NCBI RefSeq assembly: GCF_018967865.2
Contig: NZ_JAHLZY020000001.1
Span: forward strand, 3,100,001-3,164,000
Reading direction: 5' to 3'
Source of the DNA: Hymenobacter siberiensis
GTDB taxonomy: Bacteria; Bacteroidota; Bacteroidia; Cytophagales; Hymenobacteraceae
DNA: 64,000 nt
Part shown: positions 7,843 through 15,755 of the stretch, one piece after another
Layout: every line of letters starts with the position of its first letter
Numbering within the stretch: position 1 is the stretch's first letter
Program-made: the position numbers and the translations under genes
The notes under the pieces: model-generated
Databases searched by the model: none
What the model saw: only the letters and a program-made list of their open reading frames with translations
What the model was told of the DNA's origin: nothing

Positions 7843-9141
7843 ATGGCTGATATTTCCCTGCCCATCGATTACCGCGCCCTGTTTCACGCCCTCCCCGGTG
7901 CCTACCTGCTGCTGGCCCCCGACGGCACCGTGCTCGACAATTCCGACCAGCACGTCGGCGTGTCGCTGCTACCGCGCGCGCAGGCCGTGGGACGCAACAT
8001 TTTCGACGCCTACCCCTCGGCCCCCGAAAGCCAGCGCGACCTGCACGCCTCGCACGAGCAGGTGCGCCGCACCCTGCTCCCCGACACCATGCCCCTGCTG
8101 CGCTACGACCTCGAACGCCCCGCCGAGCTGGGCGGCGGCACCGAGGAACGGTACTGGCAGGTTACGCACTACCCCCTGCTCGATGCCCAGGGCCAGCTGC
8201 AATACATCCTGCTAATGCCGCAGGATGTGACCGAAGCGCACCGCACCAGCCGGGCCGCCGCCGAGGCCCAAAAAGTCCTCGACGAAACGCGGCAACGCAA
8301 CCAGTTCATGCTGCAAAGCCTTCCGGTGATGGTGTGGACCACCAGCCCCGATGGCACAGCCGAGTTCTTTAACACCCGCTGGACCGGTTTTACCGGCCGG
8401 GCGCTGGCCGACACGCTGGGCTGGGGCTGGGTGGAAGACCTGCATCCCGATGATTTGCCCACCACCACCGCGCGGTGGCAAGCCGCCCGCGACCAGGGCA
8501 CCTCTTACCAGACCGAATACCGCATGCGCCGGCACGACGGCAGCTACCGCTGGCACCTGGCCACGGGCGTGCCCCGCCTGGGGGCCGACGGCCAGATTCA
8601 GATGTGGGTGGGCTGCAATACCGACATCCACGAGCAAAAACTTATGGTAGAAGAGCTGCTCGAAGCCAACGAGCAGCAGGCCGCCCTCTCCGAGCAGGCC
8701 TACCAGCAGTTTCAGAAAGCCGAAAACCAGCGCGAAACCTACGAAAGCCTGTTTACGCAGGCCCCGGCGGCCATTTGCATCCTGCGCGGCCCCGAGCACC
8801 GCCACGAGTTTGTGAACCCACCCTATCAGCATATTCTCGGCAACCGCCCCCTGCTGGGCCGCACGGTAGCCGAAGCATTGCCCGAAGTAGTTGAGCAGGG
8901 CTTCATCGCCCTCCTCGACCACGTGTATCAGTCGGGCGAAACGTACCACGGCAACGAAGTGCCCATTCGGCTTTTGGGGGCCGCAGAAGACCAGTATTTC
9001 AATTCAACGTATCAGCAGTTCCGCGAAAACGGGCAGCCCGTTGGCATTGTCGTGTTTTCGTTTGAAGTCACCGACCTCGTGCACGCCCGCCAGGTCCTCG
9101 AAAAGCTCCGCGATGCCGGCTCGGCCGCACCCTTGGCCTGA
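7843..9141 (+). CDS. Triple-PAS sensor protein without output domain
   Basis: The 432-residue cytoplasmic protein is built of three PAS/PAC units: about 1-130 (ending in a PLLDAQGQL...PQDVTE PAC-like strand), 145-260 (classic PAS_3 type with WTGFTGR and EYRMRRHDGSYRW, ending TDIHEQK) and 300-420 (ending VVFSFEVTDLV). A short coiled segment (about 262-295) joins the second and third. No kinase, cyclase or regulator domain follows, so it must signal through a partner. The next genes encode small CZB-like proteins and a fragment of its own third PAS unit. ATG 7843 is preferred to a TTG at 7825. Confidence 0.85.
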   Translation: MADISLPIDYRALFHALPGAYLLLAPDGTVLDNSDQHVGVSLLPRAQAVGRNIFDAYPSAPESQRDLHASHEQVRRTLLPDTMPLLRYDLERPAELGGGTEERYWQVTHYPLLDAQGQLQYILLMPQDVTEAHRTSRAAAEAQKVLDETRQRNQFMLQSLPVMVWTTSPDGTAEFFNTRWTGFTGRALADTLGWGWVEDLHPDDLPTTTARWQAARDQGTSYQTEYRMRRHDGSYRWHLATGVPRLGADGQIQMWVGCNTDIHEQKLMVEELLEANEQQAALSEQAYQQFQKAENQRETYESLFTQAPAAICILRGPEHRHEFVNPPYQHILGNRPLLGRTVAEALPEVVEQGFIALLDHVYQSGETYHGNEVPIRLLGAAEDQYFNSTYQQFRENGQPVGIVVFSFEVTDLVHARQVLEKLRDAGSAAPLA

Positions 9142-9242
9142 TTTGTGGTAGGCCATCCGCAACCATTGGCGTGGCGGGCGGCTCCTCACCCGCCATTTGC
9201 CGGCTCCCGGAGCCGCTCTTTTATTTTTACTTCTCCCTATTT

Positions 9243-9623
9243 ATGCCTCTTACTTCGTTCGACTTTCAGCAGGCCCGCGTGAAGCAGGTGCTCTTTAAGT
9301 CGCGGCTGCGCTCCGTGCTCTACGGCGTGCGGGAGGCCGAATCCAGCCTCTTTTCGCCCCAGGAAAACCCGCTGGGCCAGTGGCTGCACACCGTGCTACA
9401 GCCCCAGCACGGCACCCACCCCGAGGTGCGCGAGCTCGACCGTACCGTGCAGCAGATGCTGCGCGCCGGCCAGGACCTGGCCACCCGCTACCAGCGCGGC
9501 CATATTGAGGAAGCCCGCGCCGGCCTCGACGAAATCAACACCTTCGCTGCCCACATCTCGACACCCTGCTCCTTTCGTTGGAGCGCGGCCTGGCCGTGGC
9601 CTGAGCCCAGCCCCCGGCCATGA
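9243..9623 (+). CDS. CZB-like small helical protein, copy 1, frameshifted C-terminus
   Basis: The 126-residue reading frame shares its first 24 codons exactly at DNA level with the copy at 9958. Motifs such as FKSRLRSVLYG and NPLGQW followed by an ARAGL helix resemble the chemoreceptor zinc-binding (CZB) fold, but the usual Cys of the CxLGxW motif is replaced by Pro/Asn context, so zinc binding is doubtful. Near 9558 the frame departs from copy 2; restoring it gives DTLLLSLERGLAVA with a stop at 9604. The real C-terminus is therefore replaced by about 20 unrelated residues. It may still fold. Confidence 0.6.
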   Translation: MPLTSFDFQQARVKQVLFKSRLRSVLYGVREAESSLFSPQENPLGQWLHTVLQPQHGTHPEVRELDRTVQQMLRAGQDLATRYQRGHIEEARAGLDEINTFAAHISTPCSFRWSAAWPWPEPSPRP

Positions 9624-9907
9624 TTACAATTGCCCGCGGCCCCGAGCACCGCTTCGAGTTTGTGAACCCGGCCTACCAGCAGCTTTTTCCGCACCGCCAG
9701 CTCAGCATTCAGCTGCAGCGCGAGCCCGGACAGTCACCGCGCGATTCGTATTTCAACTTCATCTACCAGCAGCTCCGCGAAAACGGCGAGCCGGCCGGCA
9801 TCATGGTTTTTACTTTCGAAGTTACCGAGCTTGTGAAGGCCCGCCAAGCCCTGGAACAAGTGCGCGAAGCCTCCGCCCGCGCCCTCGGCGATGCTACGGC
9901 CGGCTAA
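9620..9907 (+). pseudogene. Fragment of a duplicated PAS protein
   Basis: This 95-codon frame aligns with the end of the PAS protein at 7843-9141: RGPEHRFEFVNPAYQ matches RGPEHRHEFVNPPYQ, and the PAC end VFTFEVTELVKARQ matches VFSFEVTDLVHARQ. The first two PAS units are absent and about 40 residues are deleted from the middle of the third. It starts only 16 bases after the restored stop of the preceding copy. It is best read as debris from a tandem duplication of the PAS/CZB-like pair. Confidence 0.75.
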
Positions 9908-9957
9908 AACCGGCGTATCTTTATGGTCCTTTCTGCCCGCCTTTTTTTAGCCCCAGT

Positions 9958-10308
9958 ATGCCTCTTACTTCGTTCGACTTTCAGCAGGCCCGCGTGAAGC
10001 AGGTGCTCTTTAAGTCGCGGCTGCGCTCGGTGCTCTACGGCGTGCGCGAAGCCGAGCCAGCCCTTTTTTCCCTGGCCGAAAACCCGCTGGGCCAATGGAT
10101 TCAAACCGTGCTCAAGCCCCAGGCCGCCGGCCAGCCCGCCGTGCGCGAGCTGGAGTATGTGCTTCAGCGCATGTTGAACACCGGCCAGGACCTAGCCACC
10201 CGCTACCAGCGCGGCCACCTCGAAGAAGCCCGCGCCGGACTCGAACAGGTCAATGTTTTCTCCGACCAGATTGAAACCCTGCTCACCAGCCTGGAGCGCA
10301 CCGCGTAG
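9958..10308 (+). CDS. CZB-like small helical protein, copy 2
   Basis: The 116-residue intact paralogue of the frame at 9243 keeps the proper C-terminus (IETLLTSLERTA). It is predicted to be all helical. Motifs FKSRLRSVLYG, NPLGQW and ATRYQRGHLEEARAGL match copy 1. The ATG at 9958 matches the position of the copy-1 start; a TATCTTTA box (9916-9923), one base from TAnnTTTG, lies 34 bases upstream. CZB domains usually sense zinc or hypochlorite in receptors and cyclases; as a free domain next to a PAS protein it may be a partner subunit. That role is inference. Confidence 0.65.
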   Translation: MPLTSFDFQQARVKQVLFKSRLRSVLYGVREAEPALFSLAENPLGQWIQTVLKPQAAGQPAVRELEYVLQRMLNTGQDLATRYQRGHLEEARAGLEQVNVFSDQIETLLTSLERTA

Positions 10309-10329
10309 TAGTAGCATCAGCCGATAAGT

Positions 10330-10374
10330 AAGGTCGTCATGCTGAGCGCAGCCGAAGCATGACGACCTTTTTTG
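10330..10374 (+). terminator. Repeat-derived terminator
   Basis: A 14-bp perfect stem (10330-10343 and 10356-10369) is followed by six T. The loop is the gagcgcagccga core of the dispersed palindrome family, so the repeat doubles as a terminator between convergent genes. Confidence 0.8.
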
Positions 10375-10401
10375 CTATGTTTATCACTACCTGGACAGTC
10401 A

Positions 10402-11169
10402 TCACAAATTGAACAGCGCCGCCGCGTTGCGCGTGGTGGCTTCGGCCACTTCCGCCTCGGGCAGGCCCAGCAACGACGCCACCCGGCGCAGCACCAGCGG
10501 CAGGTAGGCCGGCTCGTTGCGCTTGCCCCGGTGTGGCACCGGCGCCAGGTACGGGCAGTCGGTTTCGAGCAGCAGATGCTCCAGCCCGATGCCAGGCAGC
10601 ACCTTGTCGGCCCCGCCGTTCTTGAATGTGGCCACGCCGCCGATACCCAGCTTGAACCCCAGCTTAATAACCTGCTCCGCTTCCTCGGGGGTGCCGGAGA
10701 AGCAATGAAACACGCCGCGCAGCGTGCCGTCCTGCGCGGCCTCCACCAGCGCCACGGTTTCGGCGAAGGCCTCGCGGGTATGCAGCACAATGGGCAGGCG
10801 GTGCTTTTTGGCCAGGTCGAGCTGAATTTTCAGGGCCTGCTGCTGCTCGGCCAGTAGGGTTTTATCCCAGTGCAGGTCGAGTCCGGCCTCGCCCACGGCG
10901 GCAAAGGGCCGGCGGTCGAGCCAGGTTTCTACCTCATACAGTTGCTGCTCAAAATTGCGCGTGACGGAGCACGGGTGCAGGCCCATCATGGCAAAGCAGG
11001 TTTCCGGGGCCTCCGCTTCCAGTTCCAGCATGGCATCGATGCTGCTGTGGTCGATATTGGGCATGACGATGGTGCGTACGCCGGCCTCCTGGGCGCGGCG
11101 CAGGGCATCGAGGCGGTCGGGCCGGAACTGCTCGGAGTAGAGGTGGGCGTGCGAATCGGTGATGTGCAT
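10402..11169 (-). CDS. tatD: TatD family metal-dependent hydrolase/DNase
   Basis: The 255-residue TIM-barrel amidohydrolase is full length for TatD. It has the N-terminal metal motif TDSHAHLY (His7 and His9), a Glu in GEAGLDLHWDK, the IVLHTRE segment, the VFHCFSGT segment and LLLETDCPYLAP near the C-terminus. Members are 3-prime exonucleases or D-aminoacyl-tRNA deacylases and act in the cytoplasm. The ATG at 11169 starts directly at MHITDSHAH. A GACCTTTG box (one base from consensus) ends 7 bases upstream, suggesting a very short leader. It is divergent from blaI. Confidence 0.93.
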   Translation of the reverse strand: MHITDSHAHLYSEQFRPDRLDALRRAQEAGVRTIVMPNIDHSSIDAMLELEAEAPETCFAMMGLHPCSVTRNFEQQLYEVETWLDRRPFAAVGEAGLDLHWDKTLLAEQQQALKIQLDLAKKHRLPIVLHTREAFAETVALVEAAQDGTLRGVFHCFSGTPEEAEQVIKLGFKLGIGGVATFKNGGADKVLPGIGLEHLLLETDCPYLAPVPHRGKRNEPAYLPLVLRRVASLLGLPEAEVAEATTRNAAALFNL

Positions 11170-11252
11170 AGGAATGCAAAGGTCGGGCGAAGGCGCGGGC
11201 CGGCAATAATTTTCCGCCGCAAAAAGCAAACGGCGGGCCTGAAAACGGCTAT

Positions 11253-11310
11253 TAACGGATAAATCAGTTTCAAAACTGAATGATAAGTTTTGAAACTGAT
11301 TTATCCGTTA
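11253..11310. promoter_or_regulatory. Large palindromic operator upstream of blaI
   Basis: A perfect 25-bp inverted repeat (11253-11277 and 11286-11310) has an 8-base centre. Each arm itself contains a smaller dyad, CAGTTT-ca-AAACTG, so the site offers two potential dimer-binding dyads. It abuts the blaI -7 box. Auto-repression by BlaI is the natural reading, because BlaI/MecI proteins bind dyads over their own promoters. Confidence 0.75.
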
Positions 11311-11318
11311 TACATTTG
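11311..11318 (+). promoter_or_regulatory. -7 promoter box of blaI (TACATTTG)
   Basis: A perfect TAnnTTTG match follows the palindrome directly. A TTTG at 11289-11292 inside the right arm could be the -33 element (18-base spacing). Only four bases separate the box from the blaI ATG, implying a leaderless transcript. Confidence 0.65.
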
Positions 11319-11322
11319 ACAC

Positions 11323-11712
11323 ATGGAAGAATTAACCAAAACCGAAGAGCGCATCATGCAGGCGCTGTGGAAGCTGAAGAAGGCATTCATCAAGGACGTT
11401 ATCGACCATTTGCCCGACGACCCTAAGCCGCCCTACAACACCATTTCGTCGGTGGTGCGCATTCTGGAGCGCAAGGGTTACGTGGGCTTCAAGGCCTATG
11501 GCAAGACGTATGAGTACTTCCCGCTCATCAGCAAGATGGAGTACCGAGCTTCCAGCCTGAAGCGCATGCTGGCGCAGTATTTCGACAATTCGCCCACGGC
11601 GCTGGTGTCCTTCATGGTGGAGGAAACCCTGAGCCAGCGCGAAAAGCAGCAGCTGCTCGACCTGCTCCACGATTCCGAAAACTCTTCCAAGCCCGACGGC
11701 GATGCTCACTAG
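11323..11712 (+). CDS. BlaI/MecI/CopY family repressor
   Basis: The 129-residue winged-helix repressor starts MEELTKTEERIMQALW, as this family does. The recognition region is YNTISSVVRILERKGYV, and the C-terminal half is a dimerisation domain. In known BlaI/BlaR pairs the membrane metallopeptidase triggers loss of the repressor; here the M56 gene follows with an 11-base overlap (11702-11712), so the two are translationally coupled. The palindrome at 11253 is the likely operator. The targets beyond this operon are unknown, and no beta-lactamase is in the window. Confidence 0.92.
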   Translation: MEELTKTEERIMQALWKLKKAFIKDVIDHLPDDPKPPYNTISSVVRILERKGYVGFKAYGKTYEYFPLISKMEYRASSLKRMLAQYFDNSPTALVSFMVEETLSQREKQQLLDLLHDSENSSKPDGDAH

Positions 11713-13213
11713 CCTCCTCCTCTACCTGGCCGAAGCCAGCTTTTGCCTGGCCATATTTGCCCTGGCCTACCGCCTGCTGCTGGCCGGCCTCACCTATTTT
11801 GCCTGGAACCGGGCGTATCTGCTGGGCGCGCTGGCCGTGAGCGTGGTGATTCCGCTGGTGGCCTTTCCAGGGCTGGCGGCCTGGCTGGCCAACCCGGCAG
11901 CCGCGCCGGCCATGGCCGGGCTGCCGCTCCGCCTCGGCTGGCAACTGAATGCGCCGCTGGCCCACGCGGCAGCCGCACCCACGGCCAGCGGGCCGGATTG
12001 GGTGGCGCTATTTCTCGTCGGAGCCGTGAGTATTTATGCGCTGGAGGCGCTTTATAAGCTGGCAATGGCGGTGCGCAACGTGCGGGCGCTGCGCCAGCTG
12101 GCCCGGCAAAACCCGCAGACCGATGCGGGCACCTTCGCCATTGTGCACCTGCCCACGCCTGGCCTGCCGGCGTTTTCCTTCGGGCGCTACGTCTTTCTGT
12201 CGCCGCTGCACGAGGCGCTGAGCCCGGCCGAGCGCGAGCAGCTCCTGCTACACGAGCAGGTGCACGTACGGCAGCGCCACACGCTTGATTTATTGTTGGT
12301 GGAGGCGCTGGGCGTGGTTTTCTGGTTCAATGCCGCCGTGCCCTACCTCGGCCGGCAGCTGAAAGTGGTGCACGAGTATCTGGCTGATGCCGCCGTGGCC
12401 CGCACCCAGGCCAGTCTTGCCGGGTACGACCCTGCCGGGTACGACCCCACCCGCTACGGCGAGCTGCTGATAAAGCTGGCGGCGCAGCAGCTGCCCTTTG
12501 CCTTGGTCCATGCCTTCGCCCACAAACAAATTTTTCTCCGAATTCAGATGCTCACTCAACCAACTTCCTCTCCCATGAAAAAGCTTCGTTTTCTGCTCAT
12601 TGTGCCCGTATTCGCCTTCACCTGGGCGGCCACGGCCTGCGTCGGCTCACCGGCTACGGAACCAGCGGCTCCGGCCGGTACTCCGGCTAATTCATCCGTT
12701 GCGCCCGCAGCGGGCCGCATTGGCCGCATCAGCTGGCAGGGCAACACCTACCTGTCGGCGGCCGAGCTGAGCCAGGCACTGGGCCTCAAATCCGGCGATG
12801 CCTACGATTCCGCCACCGTGGTTCGCCGCCTGAGCTTCGACCCCAAAGGCGGCGATATTACCTCGCGCTACATGGACCACGGCTACCTGTTTTTCTCGGC
12901 AACGCCCAAAGCCACCCGCCAGCCCGACGGCACCACCGACTTGGCCTTCAACATATCCGAAGGCCGCAAAGCTCAGCTTGGCCATATCACCATCACGGGC
13001 AACACCAATACGCCCACGGCCGCGCTACTCAGGCTAATTCCACTGCGCTCGGGCGAAGACTTCAGCCGGGCCAAGCTGATGGAAACGCAGCGTATCTTGG
13101 CCCAGCAGGGCCAGTTCGACCCCAATAAAGTGGGCATCAACCCTTCCCCCGAAATGCGGCCCAATGAGGCTACCGACCTGGTAAATATCGCGCTGGTGGT
13201 GGTGGAGAAGTAG
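11702..13213 (+). CDS. M56 (BlaR1-like) membrane metallopeptidase with C-terminal POTRA-like domains
   Basis: The 503-residue protein has about three N-terminal membrane helices (6-25, 36-60, 100-122), then the zinc protease core with HEQVH at 184-188 and a third ligand in HEYLAD (Glu225), followed by a fourth helix at about 295-312. The remaining 170 residues are periplasmic and not penicillin-binding: they read as two consecutive POTRA-like units (IGRISWQGNTYLSAAEL... and LGHITITGNTNTPTAALL...). Many Bacteroidota M56 proteins end in a TonB domain instead. A GYDPAGYDP duplication lies at about 241-249. The start overlaps blaI. POTRA assignment is by motif and needs a structural check. Confidence 0.85.
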   Translation: MLTSLLLYLAEASFCLAIFALAYRLLLAGLTYFAWNRAYLLGALAVSVVIPLVAFPGLAAWLANPAAAPAMAGLPLRLGWQLNAPLAHAAAAPTASGPDWVALFLVGAVSIYALEALYKLAMAVRNVRALRQLARQNPQTDAGTFAIVHLPTPGLPAFSFGRYVFLSPLHEALSPAEREQLLLHEQVHVRQRHTLDLLLVEALGVVFWFNAAVPYLGRQLKVVHEYLADAAVARTQASLAGYDPAGYDPTRYGELLIKLAAQQLPFALVHAFAHKQIFLRIQMLTQPTSSPMKKLRFLLIVPVFAFTWAATACVGSPATEPAAPAGTPANSSVAPAAGRIGRISWQGNTYLSAAELSQALGLKSGDAYDSATVVRRLSFDPKGGDITSRYMDHGYLFFSATPKATRQPDGTTDLAFNISEGRKAQLGHITITGNTNTPTAALLRLIPLRSGEDFSRAKLMETQRILAQQGQFDPNKVGINPSPEMRPNEATDLVNIALVVVEK

Positions 13214-13239
13214 GGTGCGGGGCTTGCCCCGCACCCTAC
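13210..13239 (+). terminator. Perfect hairpin overlapping the M56 stop codon
   Basis: The 14-bp arms with a 2-base centre include the TAG stop (13211-13213) in the left arm. There is no strong T run, so terminator function is likely but not certain. Confidence 0.55.
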
Positions 13240-13266
13240 TTCGTTGTAGATTCAGGAGTCTAACAT

Positions 13267-14385
13267 TTACTCATAGCTCCTCCCCTTCCACACCACCTTC
13301 CCACCACTCAGCTGGAATACCAGAATGGCTGCCGTTATCCCCAGCGTGTACAGCTCGAACAACGGCAGCAGCCACCAGCGCAGCCGCAGCCCGGCCCGGC
13401 GATGCGCATTCGCCGCCAATACCCCCTGCACCAGCACTTTAGCACCCCACAACCCAAGTGCCACCGCCGGCCCGGACAGCGCCGCCACGCCCGCCAGCGC
13501 CGGCCAGAAGCCGCTGAAAAACAACAGCTCCAGCCGCAGGCGCAGCGGCAGCCCGGCCACCCCGCGCAGCCAGCGCTTGCGCTGCCGCAGCAGCGCCACC
13601 CATGTAGGCATCGGCAGTGAATCGGCACGGATATCGGCCTGAAACACCTGCCGGAAGCCGAACCCCGCCGCCAGCACGGCCTGAAACAGGGCAAAATCTT
13701 CGGTCACGGAAAAGGGCAGTGCCTCGTAGCCGCCGGTGGCTTCGTAGGCGGCACGGGTTACCAGCATGTTGTTGCCCATGGCCGTGACGGGGCGGCCCAG
13801 GTCGCTTACCACCTGCACCATGCTTAGCGAGAGCAGCCAGTCGATGCCCTGCAATTGGTCGAATAAGCGTGGCCCGCGCACGGTCGTGATGCCCGTGACC
13901 GTGCCCACACCCGGGGCAGCGTGCGCCAGCAGGCCGGCTATCCAGGTTTTGGGGAGGCTGATGTCGGCATCGGTGATGAAGAAGAAGTCGGTGGTGGCCA
14001 GCCGGGTCAGGTGAGCCAGCACGTTGGCTTTGCCCCGCGCCTGGCCCAGGTTTTCGGTGATGGGAACCAGCCGGAACTGGCCCGCGAAACCCTGCATGGC
14101 AGCAGCAGCCACGGCGGCGGTATGGTCGGTGCTGCCATCGTCGCCAACGAGGATTTCGAGCAACTCGGCCGGGTAGTGCAGCGCCCGCAGGCTGGCCAGG
14201 CAGCGCGGCAGGGCTGCTTCCTCGTCGCGGGCGGCGATGAGGATGCTCACGCGGGGCAGCAGCCCGGGCAGGTTTTCGGCCGCCTTGGCCCCGCGCCGAC
14301 TGGCGAAGCGCCACGCCGTGAACGCCATACCCAGGAGCCAAAGCCCCAGGTAAAGCAGCAGAAAATTCAGCAGCAGCCAGCTCAC
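13267..14385 (-). CDS. Membrane-anchored family 2 glycosyltransferase
   Basis: The 372-residue protein has an N-terminal membrane helix, a GT-A domain (VSILIAARDEEAALPRCL; DDGSTD; the DADIS metal motif; NNMLV) and two or three C-terminal helices. The RQRKRWLRG motif fits the QxxRW-like site of processive GT2 enzymes. The start is a GTG at 14385 whose last bases form the GTGA overlap with the stop of the deacetylase gene upstream, so the two are coupled. It should extend or decorate an extracellular polysaccharide; the sugar is not predictable. It is related to the second GT2 at 25773. Confidence 0.85.
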   Translation of the reverse strand: MSWLLLNFLLLYLGLWLLGMAFTAWRFASRRGAKAAENLPGLLPRVSILIAARDEEAALPRCLASLRALHYPAELLEILVGDDGSTDHTAAVAAAAMQGFAGQFRLVPITENLGQARGKANVLAHLTRLATTDFFFITDADISLPKTWIAGLLAHAAPGVGTVTGITTVRGPRLFDQLQGIDWLLSLSMVQVVSDLGRPVTAMGNNMLVTRAAYEATGGYEALPFSVTEDFALFQAVLAAGFGFRQVFQADIRADSLPMPTWVALLRQRKRWLRGVAGLPLRLRLELLFFSGFWPALAGVAALSGPAVALGLWGAKVLVQGVLAANAHRRAGLRLRWWLLPLFELYTLGITAAILVFQLSGGKVVWKGRSYE

Positions 14386-15149
14386 AGCGTGGCGAATTGA
14401 AAGCCCTGCCCGGCCAGATGGGTCAGCACGCGGGGCAGCACGAAGCGCAGCCGGGCGCTGGCCTTGCGGCTGTCGTGAAACACCACCACATCGCCGGCCC
14501 GAATGGCCTCCAGGGCAAAGCGCAGGCAGCTTTCCGGACTCAGGCCGGGGTCGTAATCCCGCGTGAGCACCGACCACATGACAACCCTGAAATCACGACG
14601 CAGCGTGGGCAGCAGCGGCCAGGTCAGGCGGCCGTAGGGCGGGCGGAACAGCGGAAGCGAGGAGCGGGAAGCGGGGAATGGGGAGCGGAAAGTGGGGATT
14701 GGAGAGTGGGAACCGGGGAGTGGGGAGTGGGGAGCGGTGAGCGGTTTTTCCGGGAAACTTTGCACCAGCTTATCAATGTGGGTCTGACAAACAGCAATAT
14801 CGGCTAGATAAGCCGGGCGGGCGGTGGCCCAGGCGCTGCGGTGCTGGTGGGTATGGTTGCCGAAACGGTGGCCGGCAGCCAGGGCGGCGCGGGCAATTTC
14901 GGGGTAGCGCACCAGGTTTTCGCCCACGCAGAAAAAGGTGGCTTTGGCATTGAATATCGCCAGCTGCTCCAGCACCCAGGGCGTTTCTTCGGGAATGGGG
15001 CCGTCGTCGAAGGTCAGGTATACGACCGGCGCGTCGGCGGGCGTGGTGGCCGGGCCGGTCCACTCGCAGCCGGGCAGCAGGGCGTGCAGCAGCCGGGGCG
15101 GACGCGTGAGCACAGCCGCTTCGAGCCTGGCTGACGACGAGGCAGCCAT
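14382..15149 (-). CDS. Polysaccharide deacetylase (NodB domain)
   Basis: The 255-residue product is a carbohydrate esterase 4 domain with TFDDGP (the catalytic Asp pair), the zinc motif HRFGNHTHQH, RPPYG, and VFHDS near the end. It should remove acetyl groups from a GlcNAc-containing polymer. Between the zinc motif and RPPYG there is a Ser/Pro-rich stretch (about 143-172) encoded by short tandem repeats, absent from ordinary NodB domains. The ATG at 15149 overlaps the upstream stop as TGATG, and the downstream GT2 overlaps as GTGA, so three genes form a tightly coupled unit. Confidence 0.88.
   Translation of the reverse strand: MAASSSARLEAAVLTRPPRLLHALLPGCEWTGPATTPADAPVVYLTFDDGPIPEETPWVLEQLAIFNAKATFFCVGENLVRYPEIARAALAAGHRFGNHTHQHRSAWATARPAYLADIAVCQTHIDKLVQSFPEKPLTAPHSPLPGSHSPIPTFRSPFPASRSSLPLFRPPYGRLTWPLLPTLRRDFRVVMWSVLTRDYDPGLSPESCLRFALEAIRAGDVVVFHDSRKASARLRFVLPRVLTHLAGQGFQFATL
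14655..14745. repeat. Short tandem repeats inside the deacetylase gene
   Basis: About ten degenerate units of the type ggagtggggagcgg (on the + strand) run in frame through the NodB gene. On the coding strand they give a repetitive SPxP-like peptide. Confidence 0.7.
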
Positions 15150-15694
15150 CAGGAACGAGCGATGCGCATGAAGGGCACGCGGGTATCGGGCAGCGGGCCG
15201 AGCACGGTGGCCAGTGCTTCGAGGAAGGCATCGGCCGTGTTGGAGCGGCCGCCGGCGGGGCCCCGGCCCAGGTGGCGGTGCACGTCGCCGGCCCACTCGC
15301 TCACTGTGGTGGGTGTGCCGGCGGGGCCGCTCAGGCCCAGCGTGGCTTCGAGGGTAAAGTAGCGGGGGCGCGTTTCCTCGGCTTCGGTTTCGGCGGGCTC
15401 GTCGTCCTCTTCGTACACCAGGGCCGAAAAATGGGCCTCCATGGTGGCCTGGGGCGCGGGCATATGGAACAGGGCCGTGACGCGGCCAGCCACTTCGTGC
15501 CAGCTCAGGCGCAGGCCTTTGGGCGGCACGCGGTCGATGGGGGCCACGTTTTCGGCCGCTTTATCCCACACGTAATGCAGCAGCTCCTTGGCCAGGTAAG
15601 GGTCGCTCAACTCGCGGCGCACCGATAAAGGACGGCGCCACGCCAGCTGCGGCAGGAGAACGTGGACGAAATTGTAGGGGTGCAAACGGGCCAT
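15149..15694 (-). CDS. Hypothetical protein, first gene of deacetylase operon
   Basis: The 181-residue protein begins MARLHPYNFVHVLLPQLAWRR and shows no signal peptide or membrane helix. It has an acidic middle (VYEEDDEPAETEAEE) and a C-terminal helix around ADAFLEALATVLGPLP. I do not recognise the family. The ATG at 15694 is chosen because a perfect -7 box (15704-15711) ends nine bases upstream; an in-frame ATG at 15706 would lie inside that box. Its stop overlaps the deacetylase start. A role in controlling or assisting the polysaccharide enzymes is inference from the coupling. Confidence 0.7.
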   Translation of the reverse strand: MARLHPYNFVHVLLPQLAWRRPLSVRRELSDPYLAKELLHYVWDKAAENVAPIDRVPPKGLRLSWHEVAGRVTALFHMPAPQATMEAHFSALVYEEDDEPAETEAEETRPRYFTLEATLGLSGPAGTPTTVSEWAGDVHRHLGRGPAGGRSNTADAFLEALATVLGPLPDTRVPFMRIARS

Positions 15695-15703
15695 AACTAC
15701 CGG

Positions 15704-15711
15704 CAAAAGTA
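15704..15711 (-). promoter_or_regulatory. Candidate -7 box (TACTTTTG) of the deacetylase operon
   Basis: A perfect TAnnTTTG on the minus strand ends nine bases before the ATG at 15694, predicting a leader of only a few bases. Confidence 0.55.
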
Positions 15712-15755
15712 CGGCCGGGTGGCGCTACATAACGCATGGCGCGCCGCGGCCGGCC

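Noticed and set aside
11323..13213. BlaI/M56 operon considered as a beta-lactam resistance system
   Set aside because: There is no beta-lactamase or penicillin-binding sensor domain in the operon or nearby.
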